From NCBI GenBank assembly GCA_023136725.1, contig JAGLQR010000007.1, positions 1-17,319 of the forward strand: a stretch of DNA of 17,319 bases, read 5' to 3'. This DNA is from Candidatus Aminicenantota bacterium. GTDB lineage: Bacteria > Acidobacteriota > Aminicenantia > UBA2199. Below, in pieces: positions 6,872-14,880 of this stretch (its first letter is position 1; each line of letters begins with the position of its first letter). Position numbers and translations under genes: made by a program. A model generated the notes under the pieces. That model searched no databases. It worked only from the letters and a program-made list of their open reading frames with translations, and was not told where the DNA came from.

Positions 6872-8029
6872 TTATATAAAACTTTTCCCCGGGAAACCAG
6901 GATTATTGATCCCGAGGTGATGAAGCGTGGAAACACCTATATCTGCAAAAGTTCTCCTTATACCAAGATCTTCGGGAGAAATTTCTCTGCCGGAAACAAG
7001 CAGCGGGATAAATTCTCTTGTGTGATCAGTTCCTTTGAATGTTGGATCACAGCCATGATCTGCCGTTATCACAAGGATGTCTTCCTGCTCCAATAAGCCG
7101 GAAAAGCCTCCCAGCATTTTATCAAATTCTTCCAGAGCTGAAGCATATCCTTCCACATTCCGCCTGTGGCCGTAGAGCATGTCAAAATCAACCAGGTTTA
7201 CGAAGATCAGCCCCTCTTTAGTTATAGACATTTCCTTCATAAGAACATCCATTCCGTCCTTGTTATTCTTTGTATGGATCGCTCTGCTCACTCCCTTCCT
7301 TGCATATATATCTTCTATCTTTCCTATCCCGGATACAACAAACCCACTCTTCTCTATCAGATCAAGAATAGTATCTTCCGGAGGAATCATCGGATAGTCT
7401 CTCCTGTCGACAGTACGTTTGAACGCTCCATCACTGCCAACAAAAGGTCGCGCAATCACTCTGCCTATTTTATACTTATCACACATTTCTCTTGCCTGAA
7501 CACAATACTCATAGAGTTTGCCCAGAGGGATCGTATCATTATGTGCGGCTATCTGGAAAACAGAATCACCGGAGGTATAAATTACAGGGAAACCTGTCCT
7601 CATGTGCTCTGCCCCGAGTTCCTCTATGATCTTAGTGCCCGAAGCTGCAATATTTCCGAGGATCCCTTTAACACCAGTCCTCTCCTTGAACTCATTAATT
7701 ATTTCTTCCGGAAAACCATCCGGGTAGAGAGGAAAGGCTTCCTCACTTATGATCCCCATCATTTCCCAATGGCCGGTCATGGTATCTTTACCTTTTGATG
7801 CTTCACGGATCTTCCCGAATTTCCCGGCAGGATATTTAACAGGATCAACTCCTTTGATATCAATAATATTTCCCAGTCCCAGTTTTTTCAGATTCGGAAG
7901 GTTAAGTCCTCCAACCTTTTCTGCAATATTACCCAGAGTATTTGCACCAATATCACCAAATTCCGCAGCATCATCCATGTAGCCGACACCGACACTATCT
8001 ATAACTATTATTATTACTCTCTTCCCCAT
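6872..8029 (-). CDS. deoB: Phosphopentomutase
   Basis: The enzyme interconverts (deoxy)ribose-1-phosphate and the 5-phosphate, passing sugar from nucleoside breakdown to the pentose phosphate pathway or to DeoC. It belongs to the alkaline phosphatase-like metalloenzyme superfamily. Visible metal and catalytic motifs are IDSVGVG with D11, GKDTMTGHWE with the phosphorylated threonine near residue 85, and VDFDMLYGHRRN, TADHGCDP and GTDHTRE, which supply two Mn ions. The product of 385 residues is normal in length. ATG 8029 is chosen because DeoB proteins begin with MKRVIIIVxDS-like sequence exactly here; an in-frame TTG at 8059 adds 10 residues (EGVIIFFET) without family support. The GGAGGG upstream is then too far away to be the ribosome binding site, and GAGACA next to the ATG is only weak. 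It heads a minus-strand run followed by pnp. Confidence 0.93.
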   Translation of the reverse strand: MGKRVIIIVIDSVGVGYMDDAAEFGDIGANTLGNIAEKVGGLNLPNLKKLGLGNIIDIKGVDPVKYPAGKFGKIREASKGKDTMTGHWEMMGIISEEAFPLYPDGFPEEIINEFKERTGVKGILGNIAASGTKIIEELGAEHMRTGFPVIYTSGDSVFQIAAHNDTIPLGKLYEYCVQAREMCDKYKIGRVIARPFVGSDGAFKRTVDRRDYPMIPPEDTILDLIEKSGFVVSGIGKIEDIYARKGVSRAIHTKNNKDGMDVLMKEMSITKEGLIFVNLVDFDMLYGHRRNVEGYASALEEFDKMLGGFSGLLEQEDILVITADHGCDPTFKGTDHTREFIPLLVSGREISPEDLGIRRTFADIGVSTLHHLGINNPGFPGKSFI

Positions 8030-8040
8030 TGTCTCAAAAA

Positions 8041-8069
8041 AAATTATCACACCCTCCAAATAAAGTCAA
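8041..8069 (-). promoter_or_regulatory. Putative deoB promoter
   Basis: On the minus strand, TTGACT (8064-8069), 17 bases, TAATTT (8041-8046). Predicted start near 8034 leaves a leader of only about 5 bases before ATG 8029. The GGAGGG motif (8053-8058) lies inside the spacer, so it would not be transcribed from this promoter. Confidence 0.4.
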
Positions 8070-8108
8070 AAATATATACCCCGGGGACGGAGGAAATAAC
8101 ATTTATTT

Positions 8109-8137
8109 TTGATGATATTCAGGTTATCAGTTATAAT
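8109..8137 (+). promoter_or_regulatory. Putative promoter of the barrel-symporter-lyase operon
   Basis: TTGATG (8109-8114), 17 bases, and a perfect TATAAT (8132-8137). Transcription would start at about 8143-8144, on the ATG of the barrel gene, which has no ribosome binding site. This suggests a leaderless message. Confidence 0.5.
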
Positions 8138-8142
8138 CGGAA

Positions 8143-9441
8143 ATGCAATTGAAACATTTTAAATATGCATTCTTATTGATCATTCTATTTATTCTATTGT
8201 CATCATCTATTTCTGCAAAAGAGAAAAATAATTTGATAATAGATTTTTCGGAACGTTTCAGACTCGTTTCCTGGGATAATCCAATAACCCTCGACAGTTC
8301 AAAAGAGGGCGGCACCACCTTTACAAGAAACAGAACTTCATTAGGATTAAAGTGGAAATTTTCAAAAAAGGCAGAGATCTATTTTAAAGCAACAAATGAG
8401 TTTCGCATTTACTTCAACCCGGATAGAGATTTTAATATACACGAAATATTTGTGGATAATCTCTACTTTAAGATCCATGACATTTTCAGTCTGCCTGTAA
8501 CTCTTACCCTGGGGAGACAAAACATATTTCTTGGAGAAGGATTTGTTATGATGGACGGCGGCACTTATGACGGCTCCAGATCTATTTACTTTGATGCGAT
8601 AAGAGCAGATGTCAATCTGAATGACATTGGAAAGTTATCAGTATTCAGTCTCTATGCACAGAAAACAGATGAATTGTTACCTGTAATAAATGACAGGGAA
8701 CAGAGAATGAACGAACATGATATCAGAGGGTATGGTTTTTATTACCAGAGAAATATAGATAGAAATAAGCTTGACCTCTACTTTTTGAATAAGAAAACCG
8801 ATATTCTTGATAACAAATCATGGAGTTTATCCGTCAACACCCTCGGAACAAAGTTATCTTTCAGGATAAAAGAAAATTTGGATCTTACAACCGAAGGAGC
8901 AATTCAAAATGGTTCTATAGACAACAATAAAATAAGAACATTTGGAGGCCATTTCCATCTGGACCGGAATTTTGCTAACCGGACCCTGAAGAGGGTGGTT
9001 ATCGGCGGAATCTATCTCGCTGGAATCAATCCGGGTGATAAAGTCCTGAGAGGCTGGGAACCCCCGTTCTCGAAATGGCCGAAATGGAGCGAATCATATA
9101 TATATACTCTGATAAATGAAGGTGGGATAGCAAATTGGAACAATATCTCATCGGTATACATCTCATTTATGACAAGATTGTTCAACAAAGGATATCTTCA
9201 CACCACTTTCAATATACTCGGTGCCCCTGAAAAAAATCTCGCCCTGGATTTTCCCGGAGGTGCCGGCAAATACAGAGGATTCCTGATGATCAACCGTATG
9301 AATTTCGTTATCTCAAAAAATCTTACCGGGCATTTTTTGTGGGAACATTTCAGGCCGGGGAATTTCTATTTCAACGGAGCTGAAAATTATAATTGGATCA
9401 GATTTGAATTGATGTATAAGACAAAAACCCGGAGGAAGTAA
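8143..9441 (+). CDS. Outer-membrane beta-barrel protein, alginate-export-like
   Basis: The 432-residue product starts with a signal peptide of about 25 residues (basic MQLKHFK, then a hydrophobic core ending SSSISA). The mature part is rich in short alternating amphipathic strands with many aromatic residues and few long hydrophobic runs, as in outer-membrane barrels. The segment LGRQNIFLGEGFVMMDGG followed by SRSIYFDAIR resembles the Alginate_exp family of porins (GRQ...FDAxR). The last strand is NYNWIRFELMYK and is followed by a short basic tail rather than a terminal aromatic residue. I infer a substrate channel in the outer membrane. ATG 8143 is the only start: an in-frame stop lies 3 codons upstream, and no ATG follows soon after. 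The stop overlaps the symporter ATG by 1 base (TAATG), so both are translated together. The family match is by pattern only. Confidence 0.7.
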   Translation: MQLKHFKYAFLLIILFILLSSSISAKEKNNLIIDFSERFRLVSWDNPITLDSSKEGGTTFTRNRTSLGLKWKFSKKAEIYFKATNEFRIYFNPDRDFNIHEIFVDNLYFKIHDIFSLPVTLTLGRQNIFLGEGFVMMDGGTYDGSRSIYFDAIRADVNLNDIGKLSVFSLYAQKTDELLPVINDREQRMNEHDIRGYGFYYQRNIDRNKLDLYFLNKKTDILDNKSWSLSVNTLGTKLSFRIKENLDLTTEGAIQNGSIDNNKIRTFGGHFHLDRNFANRTLKRVVIGGIYLAGINPGDKVLRGWEPPFSKWPKWSESYIYTLINEGGIANWNNISSVYISFMTRLFNKGYLHTTFNILGAPEKNLALDFPGGAGKYRGFLMINRMNFVISKNLTGHFLWEHFRPGNFYFNGAENYNWIRFELMYKTKTRRK

Positions 9442-10883
9442 TGGCAGTAAAAATAGTAGTATTAAGTCTGTATGCAGTAATGATCGTGACAATCGGAGTG
9501 ATCGGACTCAGGAAGACCAGGTCATTCTCAGATTTTTTTCTGGGGGGAGGAAAAGTCGGGCCATGGATGTCTGCATTCTCCTATGGAACAGCATATTTTT
9601 CTGCCGTACTATTTATCGGATTTGCAGGTAAGATCGGCTGGGGTTTCGGGTTTTCCAGTTTATGGATCGCACTATTCAATTCTCTGATCGGAGTATTGGG
9701 GGTCTGGTGGATCATGGGTTGGAAGATAAAAAAGGTTTCTGTTGAATACAAGATCTCTACAATGAATGAATTTCTAGAAAAGAGGTATGATAGTAAATTC
9801 CTGAAGCTATTCTCCTCGTTTTCGATCTTTATCTTTTTAATCCCATATTCAGCAGCTGTTTTTATGGGATTGTCCTACCTTTTCGAAGCTAACTTTGGAA
9901 TTGAATACTGGCAGGCTCTGATATTCATCGGGTTATTCACGGCTACATATATAGTACTTGGTGGATACAAATCTATGGCAATGATCGATATGGTTTTCGG
10001 AATTATAATGACCATAGGAGTTCTTATACTTCTGGTCAGCACAATTAAAACCGGAAACGGTTTAGGAAATATTACAGAGTCACTTAGAAATATTAACCCC
10101 AAACTGGTATCAACAGTGGGGCCTCCGGGGATATGGCCTCTGTTCTGTCTTGTTTTTCTTACCAGCATCGCCCCTTTTGCAATGCCTCAACTGGTACAGA
10201 AATTTTATGCAATAAAAGACAGATCGGCAGTAAGAATCGGCATGTTCGCTTCAACATTATTTGCTATTCTTATTGGAGGAGTCGCCTATTTCGTCGGCTC
10301 AACAACCAGGATATTTCTTAACCCGGCAAACAACCCCCTGGCATTTAAAGATGGAAAACCTGTATTTGATATTCTAATGCCGGAACTTCTTGCCAGAGTA
10401 ATCCCTCAATCTCTATCAGTGATAATCCTTTTACTTATCCTCTCTGCTTCAATGTCAACCCTGGCTGCCCTTGTTCTCATATCAAGTTCTTCTTTCTCAA
10501 AAGATTTTTATGCCGGGTTTATAAACAGGAATATCTCAGACAAAAAACTTACACTCCTGATGAGATTCATGAACGGCTTTTTCGTCATGTTATCAGTTAT
10601 TCTTGCAGCTCTGAACATAGACACAATAGTATCTGTCCTCAGTATCTCATGGGGAGCGATCGGTTCTGTTTTCCTCGGCCCTTTTGTTTGGGGATTGTTC
10701 TCGAAAAAAGTTAACCGTTTCGGGGCAATATTCTCTTCAATTACAGGATTGTCTGTCTGCCTGTTGCTATATTTCGCAGGACATTCTCCTCCTGAGGCGG
10801 GGACACTCGGGATGATCACATCTCTGGTTGCAAATCCGGCAGGAAGTTTTTTTTACAACGCATTAAAATTCAAAAAGATATGA
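9441..10883 (+). CDS. Sodium:solute symporter (SSF family)
   Basis: This 480-residue inner-membrane protein has about 13 predicted helices. It fits the SSF family (PutP, PanF, SGLT), which couples Na+ entry to uptake of small solutes. The N-terminal helix is followed by RSFSDFFLGGGKVGPWMSAFSYGTAYFSA, the typical family start after helix 1. Other matching segments are TYIVLGGYKSMAMIDMVFG and PFAMPQLVQKFYAIKD, and a helix 8 with the Ser-rich Na2-site-like SASMSTLAALVLISSSSF. Length is close to PutP (502). GGAGG at 9431-9435 sits 5 bases before the ATG, inside the end of the barrel gene. It is followed by the lyase at +4 overlap or 12-base spacing, depending on the start. The substrate is not readable from sequence; from context, 2,3-diaminopropionate or a related amino acid is the natural guess. 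Confidence 0.9.
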   Translation: MAVKIVVLSLYAVMIVTIGVIGLRKTRSFSDFFLGGGKVGPWMSAFSYGTAYFSAVLFIGFAGKIGWGFGFSSLWIALFNSLIGVLGVWWIMGWKIKKVSVEYKISTMNEFLEKRYDSKFLKLFSSFSIFIFLIPYSAAVFMGLSYLFEANFGIEYWQALIFIGLFTATYIVLGGYKSMAMIDMVFGIIMTIGVLILLVSTIKTGNGLGNITESLRNINPKLVSTVGPPGIWPLFCLVFLTSIAPFAMPQLVQKFYAIKDRSAVRIGMFASTLFAILIGGVAYFVGSTTRIFLNPANNPLAFKDGKPVFDILMPELLARVIPQSLSVIILLLILSASMSTLAALVLISSSSFSKDFYAGFINRNISDKKLTLLMRFMNGFFVMLSVILAALNIDTIVSVLSISWGAIGSVFLGPFVWGLFSKKVNRFGAIFSSITGLSVCLLLYFAGHSPPEAGTLGMITSLVANPAGSFFYNALKFKKI

Positions 10884-10894
10884 AGGTGAAAAAA

Positions 10895-12067
10895 ATGTGT
10901 AAATATTCCTTTAACTCTGAAAGAAAGGCTGTCCCGTCATGGGATGGAAAAGAATTCCATTTTCTTAAAAACAACGATATGATTGATTTCCACAGATCAT
11001 TATCCGGCTACAAACCAACTCCGTTCATTGAATTAACAAACACTTCAAATGATCTCGGAACAGGGGAAATATTAGCAAAAGATGAATCGGGAAGATTCGG
11101 CATCAAGGCATTCAAAGCTCTTGGTGCAAGTTATGCGATCTTCAGAGTTCTTAAAAAGATCTGGGAAGAAAAATACAGTACCGGATTTGATTTTCAAAGT
11201 TTCAGGGATGAAGAGAAATTGGACAAGTTGGGGAAATTCACTTTCTGTGCCGCATCAGATGGGAATCACGGAAGGGCGGTAGCATGGACTTCAAAGATGC
11301 TCGGGCACAATTCTGTTATTTTCATGCCTTCTGAAACTGTAAGCTCCCGGATCAAAAATATTGAGAGTGAGTCCGGGAAGGTCGTAATTATTGATGGCAC
11401 ATATGATGATTGTGTCAGAGTTGCTTCAGAAGAAGCCGCAAAGAACGGATGGTATGAGATCGCAGATACAGCATATCCGGGATATACCGATATCCCGTCA
11501 TGGGTTCTGAACGGATACTCAACATTATTCAGGGAAATGGAAGAGAAGGTCTCAGAATATAATATCGGGAAAAACGATTTTATTTTCCTTCAGGCCGGTG
11601 CAGGTGCATTTGCCGCTTCAGGTGCTTCCTGGCTTATAAAACAATTAGGATCGGACAGGCCGAAGATAGTTATTGTGGAACCGTTAGAAGCATCATGCTA
11701 TCTGGAATCGATCATAGAAGGGAAAGCTGTGGCAACAAAAGGGAAAATGGAGACCATCATGGCAGGACTTAATTGCGGAGTGCCCTCAATTATTGCCTGG
11801 CCGATACTTAAGGATACTGCCGATCTGTTCATCACAATATCTGATGATTATGCAAAGGAAGCAATGAGACGATATGCTTCAGAAGGGATCACTTCAGGTG
11901 AATCCGGAGCCTCGGGCCTTGCCGGACTGATTGCTCTTATGACCGATAAAACTCTTGAACAGGCAAAATCAAAGATAGGGATCGGAAAAAACTCAAAGAT
12001 TATTGTGGTAAATACCGAAGGTGACACAGACCCCGAAAACTACAAAAAGATCATCGGCTCAAAGTGA
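10895..12067 (+). CDS. dpaL: Diaminopropionate ammonia-lyase
   Basis: This PLP enzyme of fold type II converts 2,3-diaminopropionate to pyruvate and two ammonia molecules in the cytoplasm; E. coli YgeX is the reference. The substrate-region KDESGRFGIKAFKALG holds the PLP lysine K74, matching E. coli K77. SDGNHGRAVAW follows, with D122 matching E. coli D120, which takes the proton from the D-isomer; both being present suggests use of D- and L-substrate. Later motifs are QAGAGAFAAS, MAGLNCG, TSGESGASG and NTEGDTD. At 390 residues it is normal. ATG 10895 is preferred because AAGGTGA sits 6 bases before it; ATG 10880, overlapping the symporter stop as ATGA, would add 5 residues and has no ribosome binding site. 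It is the third gene of the operon. Its TGA stop lies inside the convergent PAP2 gene, with a 9-base overlap. Confidence 0.93.
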   Translation: MCKYSFNSERKAVPSWDGKEFHFLKNNDMIDFHRSLSGYKPTPFIELTNTSNDLGTGEILAKDESGRFGIKAFKALGASYAIFRVLKKIWEEKYSTGFDFQSFRDEEKLDKLGKFTFCAASDGNHGRAVAWTSKMLGHNSVIFMPSETVSSRIKNIESESGKVVIIDGTYDDCVRVASEEAAKNGWYEIADTAYPGYTDIPSWVLNGYSTLFREMEEKVSEYNIGKNDFIFLQAGAGAFAASGASWLIKQLGSDRPKIVIVEPLEASCYLESIIEGKAVATKGKMETIMAGLNCGVPSIIAWPILKDTADLFITISDDYAKEAMRRYASEGITSGESGASGLAGLIALMTDKTLEQAKSKIGIGKNSKIIVVNTEGDTDPENYKKIIGSK

Positions 12068-12796
12068 CATTTCCAGAAATGCCAGAAAAAAAGCTAAACA
12101 GAGAAGGATTATCACAAAGTTTCTGGATTTACGGATCCCGTACTTTTTGCTATATTTTTCAGCCAGTAGAACTGATACCGAAAAGAACAGGAATGCGACT
12201 GCAACTCCCCCCATTACATCACTCAAGAAATGAGCCTGAAGCGCGATCCTTGAATATGCAACGATAACACCTGTAAGGAGGATAATGCCTTTATAAACAT
12301 TCAGATATTTTATCTTTATGAAAGGCAATGTAACAAAAGGGATAACCAGCCCCATTATTTTTGCAGTATGCCCGGATGGAAATGAGAGAGTTCGATGTGT
12401 TTTTATACTTTCGATAGCACCTGCCAATTCTACAACTGGCCTTTCACGTCCGACGATCAGTTTTAGTACATCCCCCATTATTCCCGCAATGAACAGACTA
12501 AAAACAACAATTAAGAAGTAATTTATATTTTCCCCTTTCTCATCTTTTTCTCCCGTATGGAAATAAACCAGAACCGAACAGATAATAATTGAAAAAGGTA
12601 TCCCCGCATCAGTGATAAAAGTAAAAAAACCCAGCAACATACTATTATGGAAAATCTGATTATGTGCTGTCAGAATACTCTTATCCAATCCGGGAACTGA
12701 CCAATAAATGAACGCCAGAACGAAAAAAACACCTGCAAAAACAAAAGGAAGCAGATAGCTACGGTTCGGATTAATACTAATTTTATAAGTATCCAA
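12059..12796 (-). CDS. PAP2-family membrane phosphatase
   Basis: This is a 245-residue integral membrane protein of the type 2 phosphatidic acid phosphatase family, which removes phosphate from lipid phosphates such as undecaprenyl pyrophosphate or phosphatidic acid. The three-part catalytic signature is complete: KLIVGRERP (K112 to R119-P120), FPSGH (140-143) and SRIALQAHFLSD with R183, H189 and D193. About six hydrophobic helices are visible. The start is TTG at 12796, supported by AAGGA 7 bases upstream and by the absence of an in-frame ATG before residue 53, inside a helix. It lies 33 bases after the TPM gene on the same strand and may be the last gene of the lemA operon. It ends inside dpaL (9-base convergent overlap). 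Specific lipid substrate unknown; UppP/BacA-independent undecaprenyl recycling is one option. Confidence 0.88.
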   Translation of the reverse strand: MDTYKISINPNRSYLLPFVFAGVFFVLAFIYWSVPGLDKSILTAHNQIFHNSMLLGFFTFITDAGIPFSIIICSVLVYFHTGEKDEKGENINYFLIVVFSLFIAGIMGDVLKLIVGRERPVVELAGAIESIKTHRTLSFPSGHTAKIMGLVIPFVTLPFIKIKYLNVYKGIILLTGVIVAYSRIALQAHFLSDVMGGVAVAFLFFSVSVLLAEKYSKKYGIRKSRNFVIILLCLAFFLAFLEMSL

Positions 12797-12828
12797 TAAG
12801 TATTCCTTACAAGTTTGTTTTCAAAGTT

Positions 12829-13554
12829 TCACCAGCCGCCAGACGCTCCGCCACCGCCGAAACTTCCACCGCCGCCGGAGAAGCCTCCGAATCCGCCGGA
12901 AGAACTGCCTCCAAAACCACCACCGCCCCAGAAAATTGAACCCCCTTTCCCCCTCTTTTTTGAGAAAGCAGGAAGTACAAAGAAAAAGAATATTATCAGG
13001 AAGGTAATAAATGAAAAACCTTGTTTCTCATTTTTTTTCTCTTTGAATTTTTTTAAATCTTCGGGTGATATATCATACTCCTTGGAAATAATTCCGGAAA
13101 CAGTTGTCAGTCCTCTCAGTATCGCATGATAATACTCCCCTTTTTTAAACCCGGGAACGATCAATTTCCTGATTATATAACTGCTCTTCAGATCGGTGAG
13201 GGCACCTTCCAGCCCGTACCCTACCTCAAGCCGGAGTTTTCTCTCTTTCATTGATATAATCAGAATGACACCGTTATCAACACCCTTTTGTCCTATTTTC
13301 CAATCTTCCTGCTCCGTCAGCCTGATCGAGTAATTTTCAATTGTATCTCCATCGAGTGTATCGATAGTAAGAAGAACGACCTGTGCAGAGGTCTTTTTCT
13401 CAAGATCCTCAAGCATCCATTCTATATTTCTCTCTTCATCATTAAAAAGGATATTTGCATAATCATTCACTCTCCCTTTCAGTTTCGGGAATCCCACAGG
13501 ATAGAGAGTAGTGACAATGAAAATAATCAATATTAATAAAATTATCTTCTTCAT
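12829..13554 (-). CDS. TPM-domain (YgcG-like) membrane protein with glycine-rich tail
   Basis: The product of 241 residues begins with a signal peptide (MKKIILLILIIFIVTTLYPVG). A TPM domain follows at about residues 25-150, including RVNDYANILF, TSAQVVLLTIDTLDG, DNGVILIISMKERKLRLEVGYGLEGALTD, the usual marks of the family. One transmembrane segment (FITFLIIFFFFVLPAF) follows, then a low-complexity Gly/Ser/Phe tail to the C-terminus (SGGFGGFSGGGGSFGGGGASGGW). TPM domains were named from a plant thylakoid phosphatase, but activity in bacteria is not established; YgcG proteins are usually described as envelope proteins found with LemA. ATG 13554 is preferred over the longer in-frame start at 13602 because GGAGA lies about 7 bases before it and the signal peptide starts there. 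Only one base separates it from the stop of the preceding TPM gene, so translation is probably coupled. Confidence 0.85.
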   Translation of the reverse strand: MKKIILLILIIFIVTTLYPVGFPKLKGRVNDYANILFNDEERNIEWMLEDLEKKTSAQVVLLTIDTLDGDTIENYSIRLTEQEDWKIGQKGVDNGVILIISMKERKLRLEVGYGLEGALTDLKSSYIIRKLIVPGFKKGEYYHAILRGLTTVSGIISKEYDISPEDLKKFKEKKNEKQGFSFITFLIIFFFFVLPAFSKKRGKGGSIFWGGGGFGGSSSGGFGGFSGGGGSFGGGGASGGW

Positions 13555-13555
13555 T

Positions 13556-14236
13556 TTAACTCTCCAGAACCGAAACACTATCTTCCAATTCGTTTTCATC
13601 ATCAGGTTTTATCGGGAACTTGTCCGATTCAGACAGGATGGTGCCGCACTCCCTGACCGAATCAACAAGATTTTCTATAGTTTTCCCTGATCTGATCCCA
13701 TCGGTAATATGGGAAACTATATCTTCCCACCTCTCCTTTGGAATTTTTGAACTTATCCCTTTGTCAGCAATAAGCTCAACCCTTCTTTCCAGAAATGATA
13801 AAAAGATCAGAATTCCGGTCCTGTCATGTGTATTAAAAATTCCGGACTCCATAAAATATCTGACCGCCCTTTCATTAACTTTTTTCTTCTTTACAGATTC
13901 GGGTACAATTAACCTGTCAACAAATGAAAGATTAGCAAGAAGATAGAAGATCGTGATTATCAGGAAGGGAAAGATCCCGAAAAAGATAGCTGTATATGTT
14001 GGAGAGTATTCCCAGAACATGTTTTTTACGAAAAGTTCAATTTTTTCGGGGAAAATCATTAAAATCCCAAGGGAGAGGAATCCGGCGATCAATGCAAAGA
14101 AAAGTTCAAATTTTGCATAGTCATAACTTTCCCGAATAAATGCAACCTTGATCTCACCGGAGGTCTCTTTCTCCGCCTCTTTGACCGCCTTTCCGATCTT
14201 CTCAAGATCTGAATCAGAAAAATTCAGAGTTTTCAT
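13556..14236 (-). CDS. Second TPM-domain membrane protein, two-helix type
   Basis: This 226-residue protein carries a TPM-like domain split around two membrane helices. Residues 1-45 (SDSDLEKIGKAVKEAEKETSGEIKVAFIRE) form the family's opening helix and strand. Two hydrophobic segments follow at about residues 45-62 and 80-105. The cytoplasmic or periplasmic remainder holds VNERAVRYFMESGIFNTHDRTGILIFLSFLERRVELIADKGISSKIP, the family core, then an acidic tail. It has no signal peptide and lacks the glycine-rich end of its neighbour. It lies 4 bases after lemA and 1 base before the YgcG-like gene, giving lemA-TPM-TPM, an order I know from other Gram-negative genomes. Its function is unknown; the pair may form a membrane complex with LemA. 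ATG 14236 has only a weak GAG-type ribosome binding site, consistent with coupling to lemA. Confidence 0.82.
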   Translation of the reverse strand: MKTLNFSDSDLEKIGKAVKEAEKETSGEIKVAFIRESYDYAKFELFFALIAGFLSLGILMIFPEKIELFVKNMFWEYSPTYTAIFFGIFPFLIITIFYLLANLSFVDRLIVPESVKKKKVNERAVRYFMESGIFNTHDRTGILIFLSFLERRVELIADKGISSKIPKERWEDIVSHITDGIRSGKTIENLVDSVRECGTILSESDKFPIKPDDENELEDSVSVLES

Positions 14237-14240
14237 ATTA

Positions 14241-14852
14241 TTAAAACTCTACTTTTGGTGCAGTCTTAGCCCCTTCATCTGAAAGGAAATATGCTTTTTC
14301 CTTAAAGTTCCTGAATGATGCAATGAATGAATTGGGGATAACTTTTATATAGGTATTGAATTCCCGTGCTGCTTCATTGAACCTTCTCCTCTCAACAGCG
14401 ATCCTGTTCTCCGTACCTTCCAGCTGGTTCTGAAGATTGAGAAAATTTTCATTTGCTTTCAGATCCGGATATTTTTCCACAACGACCATCAGTCTCTGTA
14501 GTGCACTTCCCAAACTACTCTGAAGCTGCTGGAATTGCTGTAAAGCCTGAGGATTGTTAATAATGTCATCTGAAACATTAATCTGTCCTCCAACCTTGGA
14601 CCTCGCTTCAGTAACCGCTATGAATGTCTCTTTCTCATGCTCGGCATATCCTTTTACAGTTGCAACAAGGTTAGGTATCAGATCGAATCTCCTCTGATAG
14701 ACATTCTCAACCTGACTCCATTTCTCTTTTACATTTTCTTCCTTCGCAACCATATTATTGTTTACTTTAATACCCCACATTACCAGAATCACTACGATCA
14801 CGAGAGCAATTATCAGAAATGTACCGCATCCAAGACCTAGTTTTTTATTCAT
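14241..14852 (-). CDS. lemA: LemA family protein
   Basis: The 203-residue product has one N-terminal transmembrane helix (about residues 8-26, GCGTFLIIALVIVVILVMWG) and a long alpha-helical domain. Typical LemA signatures are present: WSQVENVYQRRFDLIPNLVATVKGYAEHEKE, then ARSKVGG, LQSSLGSALQRLMVVVEKYPDLKANENFLNLQNQLEGTENRIAVERRRFNEAAREFNTYIKVIPNSF. LemA has no agreed biochemical role; it is a membrane-anchored protein commonly found next to TPM-domain genes. ATG 14852 is chosen because AGGAGG lies about 5 bases before it; the longer reading from TTG 14873 adds seven residues with no support. It heads the run lemA-TPM-TPM-(PAP2), and a good promoter lies just upstream. It is divergent from the xanthine dehydrogenase gene. 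Confidence 0.92.
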   Translation of the reverse strand: MNKKLGLGCGTFLIIALVIVVILVMWGIKVNNNMVAKEENVKEKWSQVENVYQRRFDLIPNLVATVKGYAEHEKETFIAVTEARSKVGGQINVSDDIINNPQALQQFQQLQSSLGSALQRLMVVVEKYPDLKANENFLNLQNQLEGTENRIAVERRRFNEAAREFNTYIKVIPNSFIASFRNFKEKAYFLSDEGAKTAPKVEF

Positions 14853-14880
14853 TCTTCCTCCTTTAATTGTCAACTCCTAG

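Noticed and set aside
7166..7798. 210-codon plus-strand open frame
   Set aside because: Antisense to the well-supported phosphopentomutase gene, with composition of a shadow frame and no family resemblance.
8079..8086. CCCCGGGG perfect palindrome between deoB and the barrel gene
   Set aside because: Only 8 bp, does not extend into the flanks, and no second copy was seen; unusual in an AT-rich spacer but not enough to call an operator.
8090..8162. Plus-strand GGAGG followed by a short frame from ATG 8112
   Set aside because: The GGAGG is about 18 bases from the ATG, and the 16-codon frame has no recognisable content.
12815..13129. Proline-rich plus-strand frame (PPPPKLPPPP...)
   Set aside because: It is the complement of the Gly/Ser-rich tail of the YgcG-like protein, which has the strong gene evidence.
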